A stretch of DNA of 64,000 nucleotides from Oscillospiraceae bacterium. GTDB lineage: Bacteria > Bacillota > Clostridia > Oscillospirales > Ruminococcaceae. The notes under the pieces were generated by a model. The model saw nothing but the letters and a program-made list of their open reading frames with translations, was not told where the DNA came from and did not search any database. Below are positions 32,265-40,150 of this stretch, piece after piece. Both the position numbers and the translations under genes were made by a program. The stretch's first letter is position 1. The number at the start of each line of letters is the position of its first letter. The stretch spans positions 62,001-126,000 of the forward strand of contig JAETSQ010000001.1 of assembly GCA_021769525.1 (NCBI GenBank), read 5' to 3'.

Positions 32265-33155
32265 TCACCGGCCTTCCGATTCCTGCCGGTAGACCTTCCC
32301 CAGGGTGAAGCCCCGGCCCCGCACCTCGCTCACCCGGCTGATGACCAGGAAGGCATCGGGGTCGATCTCCTGGATGGTCCGGGTGAGGCGGGGCAGCTCC
32401 CGGCCGCTCACCACCGTCAGCACCACCGGCCAGGGGTTGCGGCAGAAGCCGGTCTCCCCGTGGAGGAGGGTGCAGCCCCGGTCCAGGGTGTGGAGTATCT
32501 GCTCCCGGATCTCCTGGTAGCAGGCGCTCACCACCTTCACCTGGGTGCGGGCAGCCCCCAGCATCAGCACCTTATCCAGCACCAGGGAGTAGATGAGCAG
32601 CAGCAGGATGCCGTAAAGCACGTCCTCCCTGGGGGCAAAGGCCATCTGGCCCAGGAGGATGGCAAAATCAAAGGCATAGATGGACACCGATACCGGGATC
32701 CCCAGCTTCTTCTGGAGCACCAGGGGAGGGATGTCCATGCCGCCGGTGGAGGCCCCTGCCCGGATCACCACGCCGATGCCCACCCCGATCATCCCCCCGG
32801 CGAAGACCACCGCCAGCAGCCGGTCCTCCAGGGGGAAGGCGATGCCCGGTATCCCCCGGAACAGTCCGAAGATCACCGGATACCAGAAGCTGCTCACCAG
32901 GGTGGTGAGGGCAAAGCGCTTCCCCAGGACCAGGAGCCCCAGGAGGAACATCAGCGGGTTAAAGAGGGCCACAAAGCCCTCCACCGGGATGCCCCACAGG
33001 CGGCGGGCGATGAGGGCCAGGCCGGTGCTGCCCCCGGTGATAAGGCCGTTGGGAAGGATAAAGGCGGCCGCCGCCAAGGCGTACAGGGCGTTCCCCAAAA
33101 GGATCACCGCCAGGTCCCCCATTCCCTTTTTCCAGCCTGCGCGCTCTCTGCTCAT
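32265..33155 (-). CDS. YitT-family membrane protein (DUF161/DUF2179)
   Basis: A 296-aa protein with five to six membrane helices (NALYALAAAAFILPNGLITGGSTGLALIARRLWGIP is the family hallmark) and a C-terminal DUF2179 domain (RGCTLLHGETGF..PVVLTVVSGRELPRLTRTIQEIDPDAFLVISRVSEVRGRGF). ATG 33155 follows GGGAGG. The function of the family is unknown. The leader carries a short ORF and a strong terminator, suggesting conditional expression linked to translation. Confidence 0.93.
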   Translation of the reverse strand: MSRERAGWKKGMGDLAVILLGNALYALAAAAFILPNGLITGGSTGLALIARRLWGIPVEGFVALFNPLMFLLGLLVLGKRFALTTLVSSFWYPVIFGLFRGIPGIAFPLEDRLLAVVFAGGMIGVGIGVVIRAGASTGGMDIPPLVLQKKLGIPVSVSIYAFDFAILLGQMAFAPREDVLYGILLLLIYSLVLDKVLMLGAARTQVKVVSACYQEIREQILHTLDRGCTLLHGETGFCRNPWPVVLTVVSGRELPRLTRTIQEIDPDAFLVISRVSEVRGRGFTLGKVYRQESEGR

Positions 33156-33218
33156 ACAAAGTTCCTCCCTGTCTCTCCTGTTGTGCTGCCCTGGTGCCCC
33201 TTTACCAGGGGAAAGGGC

Positions 33219-33250
33219 AAAAGAAAACCGGGTCCCTCGTCAGGACCCGG
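33219..33250 (-). terminator. Intrinsic terminator in the yitT leader
   Basis: On the minus strand CCGGGTCC and GGACCCGG (33250-33228) pair perfectly around TGACGAG and are followed by TTTTCTTTT. It lies 64 bases before the yitT start and within its predicted transcript. Confidence 0.85.
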
Positions 33251-33281
33251 TGATTTTTATTTTTCCCTGTGGTTTTCTCAT
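33240..33281 (-). CDS. 13-residue leader peptide ORF in the yitT leader
   Basis: ATG at 33281, preceded by GGGGGAGG with good spacing, opens MRKPQGKIKITGS and ends in TGA at 33242-33240, inside the loop of the terminator hairpin. The peptide is basic. Ribosome position on this ORF would decide whether the hairpin forms. It is too short for standard gene calling; whether it is translated is inference. Confidence 0.55.
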   Translation of the reverse strand: MRKPQGKIKITGS

Positions 33282-33321
33282 GGCTTCCTCCCCCTGCCGC
33301 CTTTGGATCATTTCCGTATCC

Positions 33322-33350
33322 ATTATAACACAGGATGGGGGTGGATGCCA
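33322..33350 (-). promoter_or_regulatory. Promoter of the yitT leader transcript
   Basis: Minus-strand TGGCAT (33350-33345), 17-base spacer and perfect TATAAT (33327-33322). The -35 is weak. Transcription would begin near 33315, about 34 bases before the leader ORF. Confidence 0.6.
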
Positions 33351-33439
33351 GAGTTTTGTGGTCTCAAAAATATGCCACGGCAATATTTTGAGGAACAGTC
33401 TGAGACTCCAGGCACTCATTTATGCCCCGCACAAAGGTA

Positions 33440-33463
33440 AGGAGCGGGGTTTATCCCCGCTCC
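33440..33463. terminator. Hairpin after the PCC-domain gene
   Basis: GGAGCGGGG and CCCCGCTCC pair around a short TTTAT loop, 30 bases after the stop of the minus-strand gene. There is no strong T-run. An AT-rich stem (TCAAAAATAT/ATATTTTGA) follows at about 33364-33391. Confidence 0.5.
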
Positions 33464-33492
33464 GTGTAGGGCGAAAACCGGACGAAGTCCGG

Positions 33493-33888
33493 TCATACCT
33501 CCTGGAGGTACACCTTCAGGGAGCGGAAGGCCTTGCCGCCATGGAAGCCGCCGCCGTAAACATGGGCCCCGGCGGTAGCTACAGAAGCGTGGATGTGGAC
33601 GAAGAGGGGGCCGTCCCCCTTGTAGACACCCCGGAGGGCCGGGTCCATCCGCTCCATCGCCATCACCTCGCCGGTGAAGGAGAGCATCTCCCCCGGCCCC
33701 TGGCAAAGGGTGCGCTCCGCCTGGGGGGGATAGGAGCTGTCGGCGGGGGCGGTGAACTCCAGCCCGTACACCGAGCCGATGGCCCCGCTGATGTAGACGT
33801 TCTGCCAGCCCTTTTCCAGCACAAAGGCCTCGATGGCGGCTTTGATGTCCTGGTCCTTGCCGATGACCAGCTCATACAGCTGTCCCAT
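33493..33888 (-). CDS. PCC/DUF296-domain protein
   Basis: A 131-aa protein of the plants-and-prokaryotes conserved (PPC/PCC, DUF296) domain: AIEAFVLEKGWQNVYISGAIGSVYGLEF..., GEVMAMERMDP..GPLFVHIHASVATAGAHVYGGGFHGGKAF. The conserved His-rich stretch HIHASVA...HVYGGHL-like is present. In plants this domain accompanies AT-hooks; bacterial single-domain forms trimerise and have no settled function. It starts 1 base after the FAD reductase stop; ATG 33888 follows AAGGAGG. Confidence 0.88.
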   Translation of the reverse strand: MGQLYELVIGKDQDIKAAIEAFVLEKGWQNVYISGAIGSVYGLEFTAPADSSYPPQAERTLCQGPGEMLSFTGEVMAMERMDPALRGVYKGDGPLFVHIHASVATAGAHVYGGGFHGGKAFRSLKVYLQEV

Positions 33889-33889
33889 T

Positions 33890-35248
33890 TTACTGCCTCC
33901 TTACGCACTTTATGGCCTGGCTGGCGGCGATGAGGATGGGGTCGTACACCGGCGCCACCGAGGGGGAGTAGACCAGGTCCAATTCGTTCAGCTCCATCAC
34001 CGTCATCCCGGCGGTGATGGCGGTAGCCAGGACGTTCATCCGCCCGGCCACGGTGGAGGTGCCCACCCCCTGGGCCCCCAGCAGCCGGCCGGTATCCCGG
34101 TCCAGCACCAGGGTGAGGTGGTTTTCGCCGCCTCCGGGGTAGTAAGAAGCCCGGTCCCCCTTGGTGATGGAGGAAACGGCGGGGCAGAAGCCCGCTTTCT
34201 CCGCCTGCTCCGGGGTCAGGCCGGTGGAGGCGGCGTAGAGGTCGAATATCTTGGTCACCTGGGACCCCAGGACGCCGGGGAAGCGGCTGTGCCCGCCGGC
34301 CAGGTTCTCCCCGGCCACGCGGCCCTGTTTGTTGGCGTTGGTGCCCAGGGGGAAGTAGCAGGGCTCCCCGGTGATGAGGTTCTTCATCTGCACGCAGTCC
34401 CCGGCGGCGTAGATGGCGGGGTCACTGGTGCGCTGCTCCGCGTCCACCACGATGCCGCCCCGCAGGCCCAGCTCCAGGCCGCATTCCACCGCCAGCCGGG
34501 AGGAGGGCCGCACCCCCACCGAAAAGAGGACCAGATCCGCGGGGAGGAGCTCCCCCTCCGCCAGGCGGACGCCGGCGGCCCGGCCCTGCTCCACCGCCAC
34601 CTCCGCGGCGGCGGCCCCCAGGCGCACCGTCACGCCGTGGCTCTCCAGCTCCCGCTGGATGCGGGCGGAGTAATCCTCCGGCAGGAAGGGCAGCAGCCGG
34701 GGCAGAGCCTCCAGGACGGTGACGGAAAGCCCCGCCTGGGTCAGTTCCTCGGCGGTCTCCAGGCCGATGAAGCCGCCCCCCACGATCACCGCCCGCTTGG
34801 CTTCTTTGGTCCGGGCTTTGAGGGCGATGCCGTCCTCCACCGTCCGCAGGCAGTGGACGCCCTGGGCCTCCACCCCCGGCAGGGGGGGCAGGATGGGCTC
34901 CGCCCCGGTGGCGATCATCAGCTTATCGTACCGCTGGGTAAAGGTCCTGCCGGCGGCAAGGTCGGTGACCTCCACCAGCTTTTCGTTCCGGCGGATGGCG
35001 GTGACCTCGTGGCGGGTGTAGGTGGGGATGCCCCGCTTCTCCCGCAGGGTATCCGCGGTGAGGGAGACCAGATCCTCCGGCTCCCCGATGAGCCCCCCTA
35101 CAAAGTAGGGGAGGCCGCAGGCGCCGTAGCTGACAAAGCCGGAGCGCTCGTAGACGGTGATCTCCATATCCGGGCAGAGGCGCCTTGCCTTGGAGGCGGC
35201 GCTGAGGCCCGCCGCGGTGCCGCCGATGACGATCAGGGACTCGCTCAT
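33890..35248 (-). CDS. FAD-dependent CoA-disulfide reductase/NADH oxidase-like protein
   Basis: A 452-aa flavoprotein. The FAD-binding N-terminus is LIVIGGTAAGLSAASKARR, the redox-active Cys is in SYGACGLPYFVGG (as in CoA-disulfide reductases and Nox), the NAD-binding site is VIVGGGFIGLETAEEL, and the second FAD motif is AIYAAGDCVQ. The C-terminal dimerisation domain begins near residue 330. It may reduce CoA disulfide, a low-molecular disulfide or oxygen. Second gene of a three-gene operon, 12 bases after the DapA-like gene. Confidence 0.92.
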   Translation of the reverse strand: MSESLIVIGGTAAGLSAASKARRLCPDMEITVYERSGFVSYGACGLPYFVGGLIGEPEDLVSLTADTLREKRGIPTYTRHEVTAIRRNEKLVEVTDLAAGRTFTQRYDKLMIATGAEPILPPLPGVEAQGVHCLRTVEDGIALKARTKEAKRAVIVGGGFIGLETAEELTQAGLSVTVLEALPRLLPFLPEDYSARIQRELESHGVTVRLGAAAAEVAVEQGRAAGVRLAEGELLPADLVLFSVGVRPSSRLAVECGLELGLRGGIVVDAEQRTSDPAIYAAGDCVQMKNLITGEPCYFPLGTNANKQGRVAGENLAGGHSRFPGVLGSQVTKIFDLYAASTGLTPEQAEKAGFCPAVSSITKGDRASYYPGGGENHLTLVLDRDTGRLLGAQGVGTSTVAGRMNVLATAITAGMTVMELNELDLVYSPSVAPVYDPILIAASQAIKCVRRQ

Positions 35249-35260
35249 ATCGTCCTCTCC

Positions 35261-36175
35261 TTACTTTACGCTGTACTTTTCGATGACGCCCATCTCCCGC
35301 ATCATGTCCTTCAGGGCATCGAAGTGGGGGCCGCTGTAGTCCTCGTAGGGCTTGCGCAGGCTGCCGCCGGGGAGCCCCAGGATGTTCAGGGCCGCCTTGA
35401 TGACGATGGGGTTGGAGAGGTGGTAGAGGGCCTTTAAGAGGGGGAACCACTTGAAGTACTCCTCCCGGCACTCCTCCATGATCTGGACGCTGGTCCAGGG
35501 GCGGGAGTACTTGGCAGCCTCCTCCGGGATGATGTTGCCGCCGATGTTGGCGGTGCCGGTGCCGCCCACCGCCAGGGTGGGGATGACGATGGAATACTTG
35601 GGGAAGTCGCAGCACATGATGCTCACCTTGTCGCCGCAGAGGCGCTTCACCTGCACCAGCTGCTCCACGCTGCCCATGGCTTCCTTATCCACCACGAAGT
35701 TGGGGTGGGCGTCACTGAGCTTCTTGATGGTCTCCGGCATCACCTGCACCCCCAGGCGGGAGGGGTTGTTGTAGATGCCGCAGGGGAGGCTGGTGGCGCT
35801 CATGCAGGCGTCCAGATGGGTGAAGACACTGGTCTGGGGGATGAGGACGTAGGGAGGGACGGTGAAGACGACACCGTCGGCGCCCTCGCTCTCGCAGTAC
35901 CGGGCCATAGCCACGCTATCCGGGGTGGAAAGGGCGGCGCAGCTGAAGAAGACGGGGATGCGGCCCTTGGTCATCTTGATGACCTCGTGGACGATGGCCT
36001 TCTTCTCCTCCAGGGAAAGGAGGGTCACCTCCCCCGCGCTGCCCAGGATGAACAGCTGGGAGGTGCCATACTTGATCTGGCGGTCGATCAGGATCTTGAA
36101 CGCGCCGAAGTCTACCTTGTTCTCGTGGTCAAAGGGGGTGGGCATAGCGACCCAGGAGCCGGACGGTTTCATCAT
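35261..36175 (-). CDS. DapA/NanA-superfamily aldolase or synthase
   Basis: A 304-aa class I (Schiff-base) TIM-barrel enzyme. Tyr135 (GIYNNPSRLG) and Lys164 (VVDKEAMGSV) match the catalytic pair. The GxxGE pyruvate-binding motif is GSAGEVTLLS. The housekeeping DapA family normally reads GTTGE there, so this is probably a catabolic aldolase for a pyruvate-type substrate (for example an N-acetylneuraminate- or 2-keto-3-deoxy-acid-like molecule). It starts the operon with the FAD reductase and PCC gene, divergent from a Crp/Fnr regulator. ATG 36175 is used; ATG 36172 is possible. Confidence 0.88.
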   Translation of the reverse strand: MMKPSGSWVAMPTPFDHENKVDFGAFKILIDRQIKYGTSQLFILGSAGEVTLLSLEEKKAIVHEVIKMTKGRIPVFFSCAALSTPDSVAMARYCESEGADGVVFTVPPYVLIPQTSVFTHLDACMSATSLPCGIYNNPSRLGVQVMPETIKKLSDAHPNFVVDKEAMGSVEQLVQVKRLCGDKVSIMCCDFPKYSIVIPTLAVGGTGTANIGGNIIPEEAAKYSRPWTSVQIMEECREEYFKWFPLLKALYHLSNPIVIKAALNILGLPGGSLRKPYEDYSGPHFDALKDMMREMGVIEKYSVK

Positions 36176-36230
36176 AATCAGTCACCTCATGTATAAATTT
36201 TTTGCCCATCTGGGCTTTGATGTATACATT

Positions 36231-36288
36231 ATATCTCGAACCGCGGAGCCGGTCAGTTATGCCGGGAACATTGTAGTGTTCGATACAA
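36231..36288 (-). promoter_or_regulatory. Promoter and dyad upstream of the DapA-like operon
   Basis: Minus-strand TATAAT (36236-36231) has a weak -35 (CTGACC). About 35 bases upstream of the -10 is the dyad TTGTA-N8-TACAA (36271-36288), a size suitable for a Crp/Fnr dimer. The divergent Crp/Fnr gene makes it a likely activator or repressor site. Confidence 0.5.
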
Positions 36289-36364
36289 CTTCTCAAAAAA
36301 TCCCGGAAATTTTCGCTTTTTTTCGGGGATGAGCGCTTGCATTTTCCCTTAGGTTCCGATAAAC

Positions 36365-36378
36365 TTATATGATATAAT
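36365..36378 (+). promoter_or_regulatory. -10 region of the Crp/Fnr gene with palindrome
   Basis: TTATAT-G-ATATAA (36365-36377) is a perfect 13-bp palindrome overlapping TATAAT (36373-36378). No good -35 is visible, so transcription may need an activator. Confidence 0.45.
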
Positions 36379-36460
36379 CATTTTGCCAAAGGGGAGGCTG
36401 TGGGAATGCGGAAGCGCTTTCCGGGCTGTCCCCGCACAACGACCAGGGGGTGAGCGCATT

Positions 36461-37150
36461 TTGAAGCCGATGGAACGCACCACACTTACAACGCCGGATC
36501 TCTTTGACCCGGAACTGGACCGGCTGATCTGTTCGGAAGGGCAGCAGCTGGTATTCCCGCCCAAACATATCTTTTCCATGCCGGGAGAAGAGCTGGGGGG
36601 GATCTATTACGTCCAGCGGGGAAGGATCAAGCACTATATGGACAATGCCGAGGGGGGCGTCAAGATCCTCTACACCCTTTCCCCCGGATGGTTCTTCGGG
36701 GAGACGGTGTTTTTCCTGGGGGTCCGCACCAGCCTCTATTCCCAGACCGAGACCAAGGCGGTGCTGTATAAGCTCCTGGATGACAAGGCGAGGCGCCTGA
36801 TGAACGAGAGCGCCCTTTTCCGGGATGCCCTGCTCCGCTGCTGGGCCCACAAGACCCTTATCCTGCGCCACGAGATCGCGAACCTCACCTTCAACTCCTG
36901 CAAGAGCCGCCTCAAGCGCCTTTTCTGCTCCATGGTGGATACCGAGAACATCACCGACCCGGACTGGTACAACCTGAAGGTCCACTACACCCACGGGGAG
37001 CTGGGGGAGATCGTGGGCGGGGCCAGGGTCACCATCAGCCGCCAGCTCACCGAGCTGTGCAACGAGGGCTTTCTGCGCATCATCAACCGCCGGGTGCAGG
37101 TGAGCGCCGGGGCCTACCGGGAATATGCCCAGCGGCAGGGAAAGGACTGA
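36461..37150 (+). CDS. Crp/Fnr-family transcriptional regulator
   Basis: A 229-aa regulator with a cyclic-nucleotide-binding-like domain (FPPKHIFSMPGEELGGIYYVQRGRIKHYMDN...GETVFFLG) and a C-terminal winged HTH (HYTHGELGEIVGGARVTISRQLTELCNEGFLRIINRRVQV). No N-terminal iron-sulfur cysteines, so it is not a classic Fnr. TTG 36461 follows GGGGGTGAG with proper spacing; ATG 36470 gives a three-residue shorter protein. It lies between the DapA-like operon and the liv transporter and probably controls one or both. A terminator follows. Confidence 0.88.
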   Translation: MKPMERTTLTTPDLFDPELDRLICSEGQQLVFPPKHIFSMPGEELGGIYYVQRGRIKHYMDNAEGGVKILYTLSPGWFFGETVFFLGVRTSLYSQTETKAVLYKLLDDKARRLMNESALFRDALLRCWAHKTLILRHEIANLTFNSCKSRLKRLFCSMVDTENITDPDWYNLKVHYTHGELGEIVGGARVTISRQLTELCNEGFLRIINRRVQVSAGAYREYAQRQGKD

Positions 37151-37187
37151 GGAACCATCCCGAATCCCCCTGCCTTGCCTGAAATGA

Positions 37188-37238
37188 AAGGACAGTTTCC
37201 AAATCCTGCAAAATTTGCGGGAGGAAACTGTCCTCTTT
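37188..37238 (+). terminator. Terminator after the Crp/Fnr gene
   Basis: AGGACAGTTTCC and GGAAACTGTCCT pair perfectly (12 bp) around a 22-base loop, followed by CTTTT. The rest of the 356-base gap to the liv genes holds only the liv promoter. Confidence 0.8.
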
Positions 37239-37388
37239 TAGAGGACATATGACACCGCCGGTGTACACCACCAAAAACCACCTGGAAAATACCAGTTTTT
37301 TTGTTCCCCGCCCGGTAGAAAAAACCTCCAAGATTCCCTCACAAACTATACAATAAGGCAAAATGTTTGACGCTTACCGAAAAAATGA

Positions 37389-37417
37389 TTGCATTCCGGC
37401 TGTGAATGGATTATAAT
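37389..37417 (+). promoter_or_regulatory. Sigma-A promoter of the liv operon
   Basis: TTGCAT (37389-37394), 17-base spacer and perfect TATAAT (37412-37417), 90 bases before the first gene. Confidence 0.75.
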
Positions 37418-37506
37418 AAAGTGCATTACATGGAGCCGGTAGGAATACATATTTCCGCCTTCCGTGTACAACCCCCAAAACGAATAAAGTAGGAGGTCCT
37501 TTCACA

Positions 37507-38742
37507 ATGAAAAAACTCATTGCAGTCATGCTCTGCTTGGCACTGACCGTTTCTGTATTCGCGGGATGCAGCACCACCCCTCCCGCGGGGAGCAGCACTC
37601 CCGCTTCCGCCTCTGGCGATGCGGGCAATGCCCCCGCTGTCTCCGGCGGCGACACCATCAAGATCGGCATCTTTGAGCCCGCTTCCGGCGAGAACGGCGG
37701 CGGCGGCAAGCAGGAGGTGCTGGGCATCCGGTACGCCCACAGCCTGGTCCCCACCGTGGAGGTGGGCGGCAAGACCTACAACGTGGAGCTGGTGGAGGTG
37801 GATAACCAGTCCGACACCTCCAAGGCGGTTACCGCCGCCCAGTCCCTGGTGAGTTCCGGCGTCTCCGTGGTCCTGGGCTCCTACGGCTCCGGCGTCTCCA
37901 TCGCCGCCGGCGAGATCTTCCGGGAGGCCAAGGTCCCCGCCATCGGCGTTTCCTGCACCAACCCCCAGGTGACCCTGGGCAACGACTACTACTTCCGCAT
38001 CTGCTTCCTGGATCCCTTCCAGGGCACCGTGATGGCCAGCTTCGCCAAATCCAAGGGCGCCAGCAAAGCCTTCGTCATCACCCAGCTGGGGGACGACTAC
38101 TCCACCGGCCTCGGCAACTACTTCAAGAGCGCCTTTGAGGCTGCCGGCGGCACCGTGGTCACCGGCGAGTTCCAGACCGGCGAGGTGGACTTCAACGCCA
38201 TCCTCACCAACGCCAAGAACGAGAACGTTGACGTCATCTTCGCCCCCTCCTCCATCGCCACCGCCCCGCTGATCATCCAGCAGGCCCGGCAGCTGGGCAT
38301 CACCTGCCCCATCATGGCCGGCGATACCTGGGAGAACACCACCATCATCGATAATGCCGGCGCCGACACCAGCGAGATCTACATCTCCACCTTCTTTGAC
38401 GAGAACGACTCCAGCAGCTCTGTGGCCAAGGACTTTGTCACCGGCTACAAGGCGTGGCTGAACAGCGATCCCCAGAACCTCACCAACAACGGCGGCAACG
38501 ACGGCGTGGCGGCGGTATCCGCCCTGGGGTATGACGCCTACATGACCGCCATCGAGGCCATCAAGGCGGCGGGCGCTCCCGACGCGGCCTCCATCCAGGC
38601 GGCCCTCCCCGGCGTCTCCTACGACGGTGTCACCGGCGGCCTCACCTTCGATGAGAACGGCGACGCCAAGAAGAACATGGCCTACATCAAGACCATCGAA
38701 AACGGCGGCTTCAAGTTCATCCAGACCCAGACCGTTTCCTAA
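37507..38742 (+). CDS. Branched-chain amino acid-type ABC substrate-binding lipoprotein
   Basis: A 411-aa LivJ/LivK-type binding protein with lipobox SVFAGCSTT and an Ala/Ser/Pro linker. The mature part begins TIKIGIFEPASGENGGGGKQEVLGIRYAHSLVPTVEVGGKTYNVELVEVDNQSDTSKAVTAAQSLV, the usual type I periplasmic fold. ATG 37507 follows AGGAGG. It heads the liv operon. The ligand may be a branched-chain amino acid, another amino acid, an amide or an aromatic acid; the neighbouring aldolase operon leaves this open. Confidence 0.93.
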   Translation: MKKLIAVMLCLALTVSVFAGCSTTPPAGSSTPASASGDAGNAPAVSGGDTIKIGIFEPASGENGGGGKQEVLGIRYAHSLVPTVEVGGKTYNVELVEVDNQSDTSKAVTAAQSLVSSGVSVVLGSYGSGVSIAAGEIFREAKVPAIGVSCTNPQVTLGNDYYFRICFLDPFQGTVMASFAKSKGASKAFVITQLGDDYSTGLGNYFKSAFEAAGGTVVTGEFQTGEVDFNAILTNAKNENVDVIFAPSSIATAPLIIQQARQLGITCPIMAGDTWENTTIIDNAGADTSEIYISTFFDENDSSSSVAKDFVTGYKAWLNSDPQNLTNNGGNDGVAAVSALGYDAYMTAIEAIKAAGAPDAASIQAALPGVSYDGVTGGLTFDENGDAKKNMAYIKTIENGGFKFIQTQTVS

Positions 38743-38857
38743 AGTCCATCCAAACAAGTTACCCTGAGCCCGAACAGAGGACGCGGTGGGGAGCGAACCT
38801 GCCCCTGCCGCGTCCCTTTCCCTATCCGGGCCATTCTTCTGCGCGGGGGGTGATCCT

Positions 38858-39241
38858 ATGGAAAAGGATGAGGCCCATCGCCTGCTGGCTCTGCACAGCG
38901 GGCGGGTGGGGGCCTTTGTGGAGGGCTACCGGTTTGCCCTGCGGTACAGGACCGGGGACCGGATGGCGCTCCGGCAGGGGTTCGAGGAGGTCATCGCCTG
39001 CCTGCGCGTCCTGGAGGAGGAGTTCCACCGTCCGGTCCTTCCGCGGCAGCTCCTGGCGGACCTGAACAAGATCTTGCTGGGAAGCATCCTGGCCATGAAC
39101 AAAAAGGGGGCGGCCCCGGAGGCGGCCGTCTTTACCGAGGTCCTGGCGGAGACCCTCACCGCCCTGCTGGAAAAGGACCCCCGCCCCTTTGAAGCCTTCG
39201 ACCACTACCCCGAAAACTACGACGACAAGCTGTCCCCATAA
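38858..39241 (+). CDS. Hypothetical soluble protein within the liv operon
   Basis: A 127-aa helical protein: MEKDEAHRLLALHSGRVGAFVEGYRFALRYRTGDRMALRQGFEEVIACLRVLEEEF..., no membrane segment or recognisable domain. It sits between the binding protein and the LivH permease on the same strand, 20 bases before LivH. ATG 38858 follows GGGGGGTGAT. Such insertions in liv operons are unusual; a regulatory or chaperone role is only a guess. Confidence 0.75.
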   Translation: MEKDEAHRLLALHSGRVGAFVEGYRFALRYRTGDRMALRQGFEEVIACLRVLEEEFHRPVLPRQLLADLNKILLGSILAMNKKGAAPEAAVFTEVLAETLTALLEKDPRPFEAFDHYPENYDDKLSP

Positions 39242-39261
39242 TTGGAGGTGTGTTTTACCCT

Positions 39262-40146
39262 ATGGATTCTGTATCCTACATCTTACAGCAGCTCCTTACC
39301 GGCATTTCCGTAGGCGGACAGTATGCCCTCATCGCCATCGGCTACACCATGGTGTACGGCATCCTGCGGCTCATCAACTTTGCCCACGGGGATATTTTCA
39401 TGATGGCGGGCTTTTTTATGGTCTACCTTTCCGCCACCATGCCGGTGTATATCTCCATCCCGGCGGTGCTGCTCCTCACAGTGGCCCTGGGGGTGCTGGT
39501 GGAGCGGGTGGCCTACAAGCCCCTGCGCTCCGCCCCCCGTATGTCCATCATGATCTCCGCCATCGGTGTCAGCTACCTTTTGCAGAACTTCGCCACCTAC
39601 TACACCGGCGGCCTTCCCCAGAAGTATCCCACCATCCCCTGGATCGGTGATAATGTAAATTTTGCCGGGGTGGCTACCTCCCGCGTCACCCTTCTCACCC
39701 CGGTGCTCACTCTGGCGCTGGTCATCGGCCTGGTGGCCCTCATCCGGTACACCAAGATCGGCATGGCCATGCGGGCGGTCTCCAAGGACTTTGAGACGGC
39801 CCAGCTTATGGGCATCAACATCAACGGGGTCATCAGCATGACCTTCGTCATCGGCTCCTTCCTGGCCGGCGTGGGCTCCCTGCTCTTCTTCTCCAAGTAC
39901 CCCACCGTCACCCCCACCATCGGCGCCATGCCGGGGCTCAAGGCCTTTGTGGCGGCGGTGTTCGGGGGCATCGGCAGCATCCCCGGCGCGGTCATCGGCG
40001 CCTTTATCATCGGCATCTGCGAGAACATCATCAAGTCTATGGGCTACCCCACCTTCAGCGACGCCTTCACCTTTGTGCTGCTGATCCTGGTGCTGGTGGT
40101 GCGGCCCACCGGCCTGTTTGGCGAAAAAGCGACGGAGAAGGTGTGA
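39262..40146 (+). CDS. livH: Branched-chain amino acid ABC transporter permease LivH
   Basis: A 294-aa permease with about eight helices. The N-terminus YILQQLLTGISVGGQYALIAIGYTMVYGILRLINFAHGDIFMMAGFF is diagnostic of LivH. The EAA-like loop is MAMRAVSKDFETAQLMGININGVISMTF. ATG 39262 lies 12 bases from GGAGG; the GTG at 39250 overlaps the binding site and is unlikely. The permease LivM follows 4 bases later. Confidence 0.94.
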   Translation: MDSVSYILQQLLTGISVGGQYALIAIGYTMVYGILRLINFAHGDIFMMAGFFMVYLSATMPVYISIPAVLLLTVALGVLVERVAYKPLRSAPRMSIMISAIGVSYLLQNFATYYTGGLPQKYPTIPWIGDNVNFAGVATSRVTLLTPVLTLALVIGLVALIRYTKIGMAMRAVSKDFETAQLMGININGVISMTFVIGSFLAGVGSLLFFSKYPTVTPTIGAMPGLKAFVAAVFGGIGSIPGAVIGAFIIGICENIIKSMGYPTFSDAFTFVLLILVLVVRPTGLFGEKATEKV

Positions 40147-40150
40147 GCGT

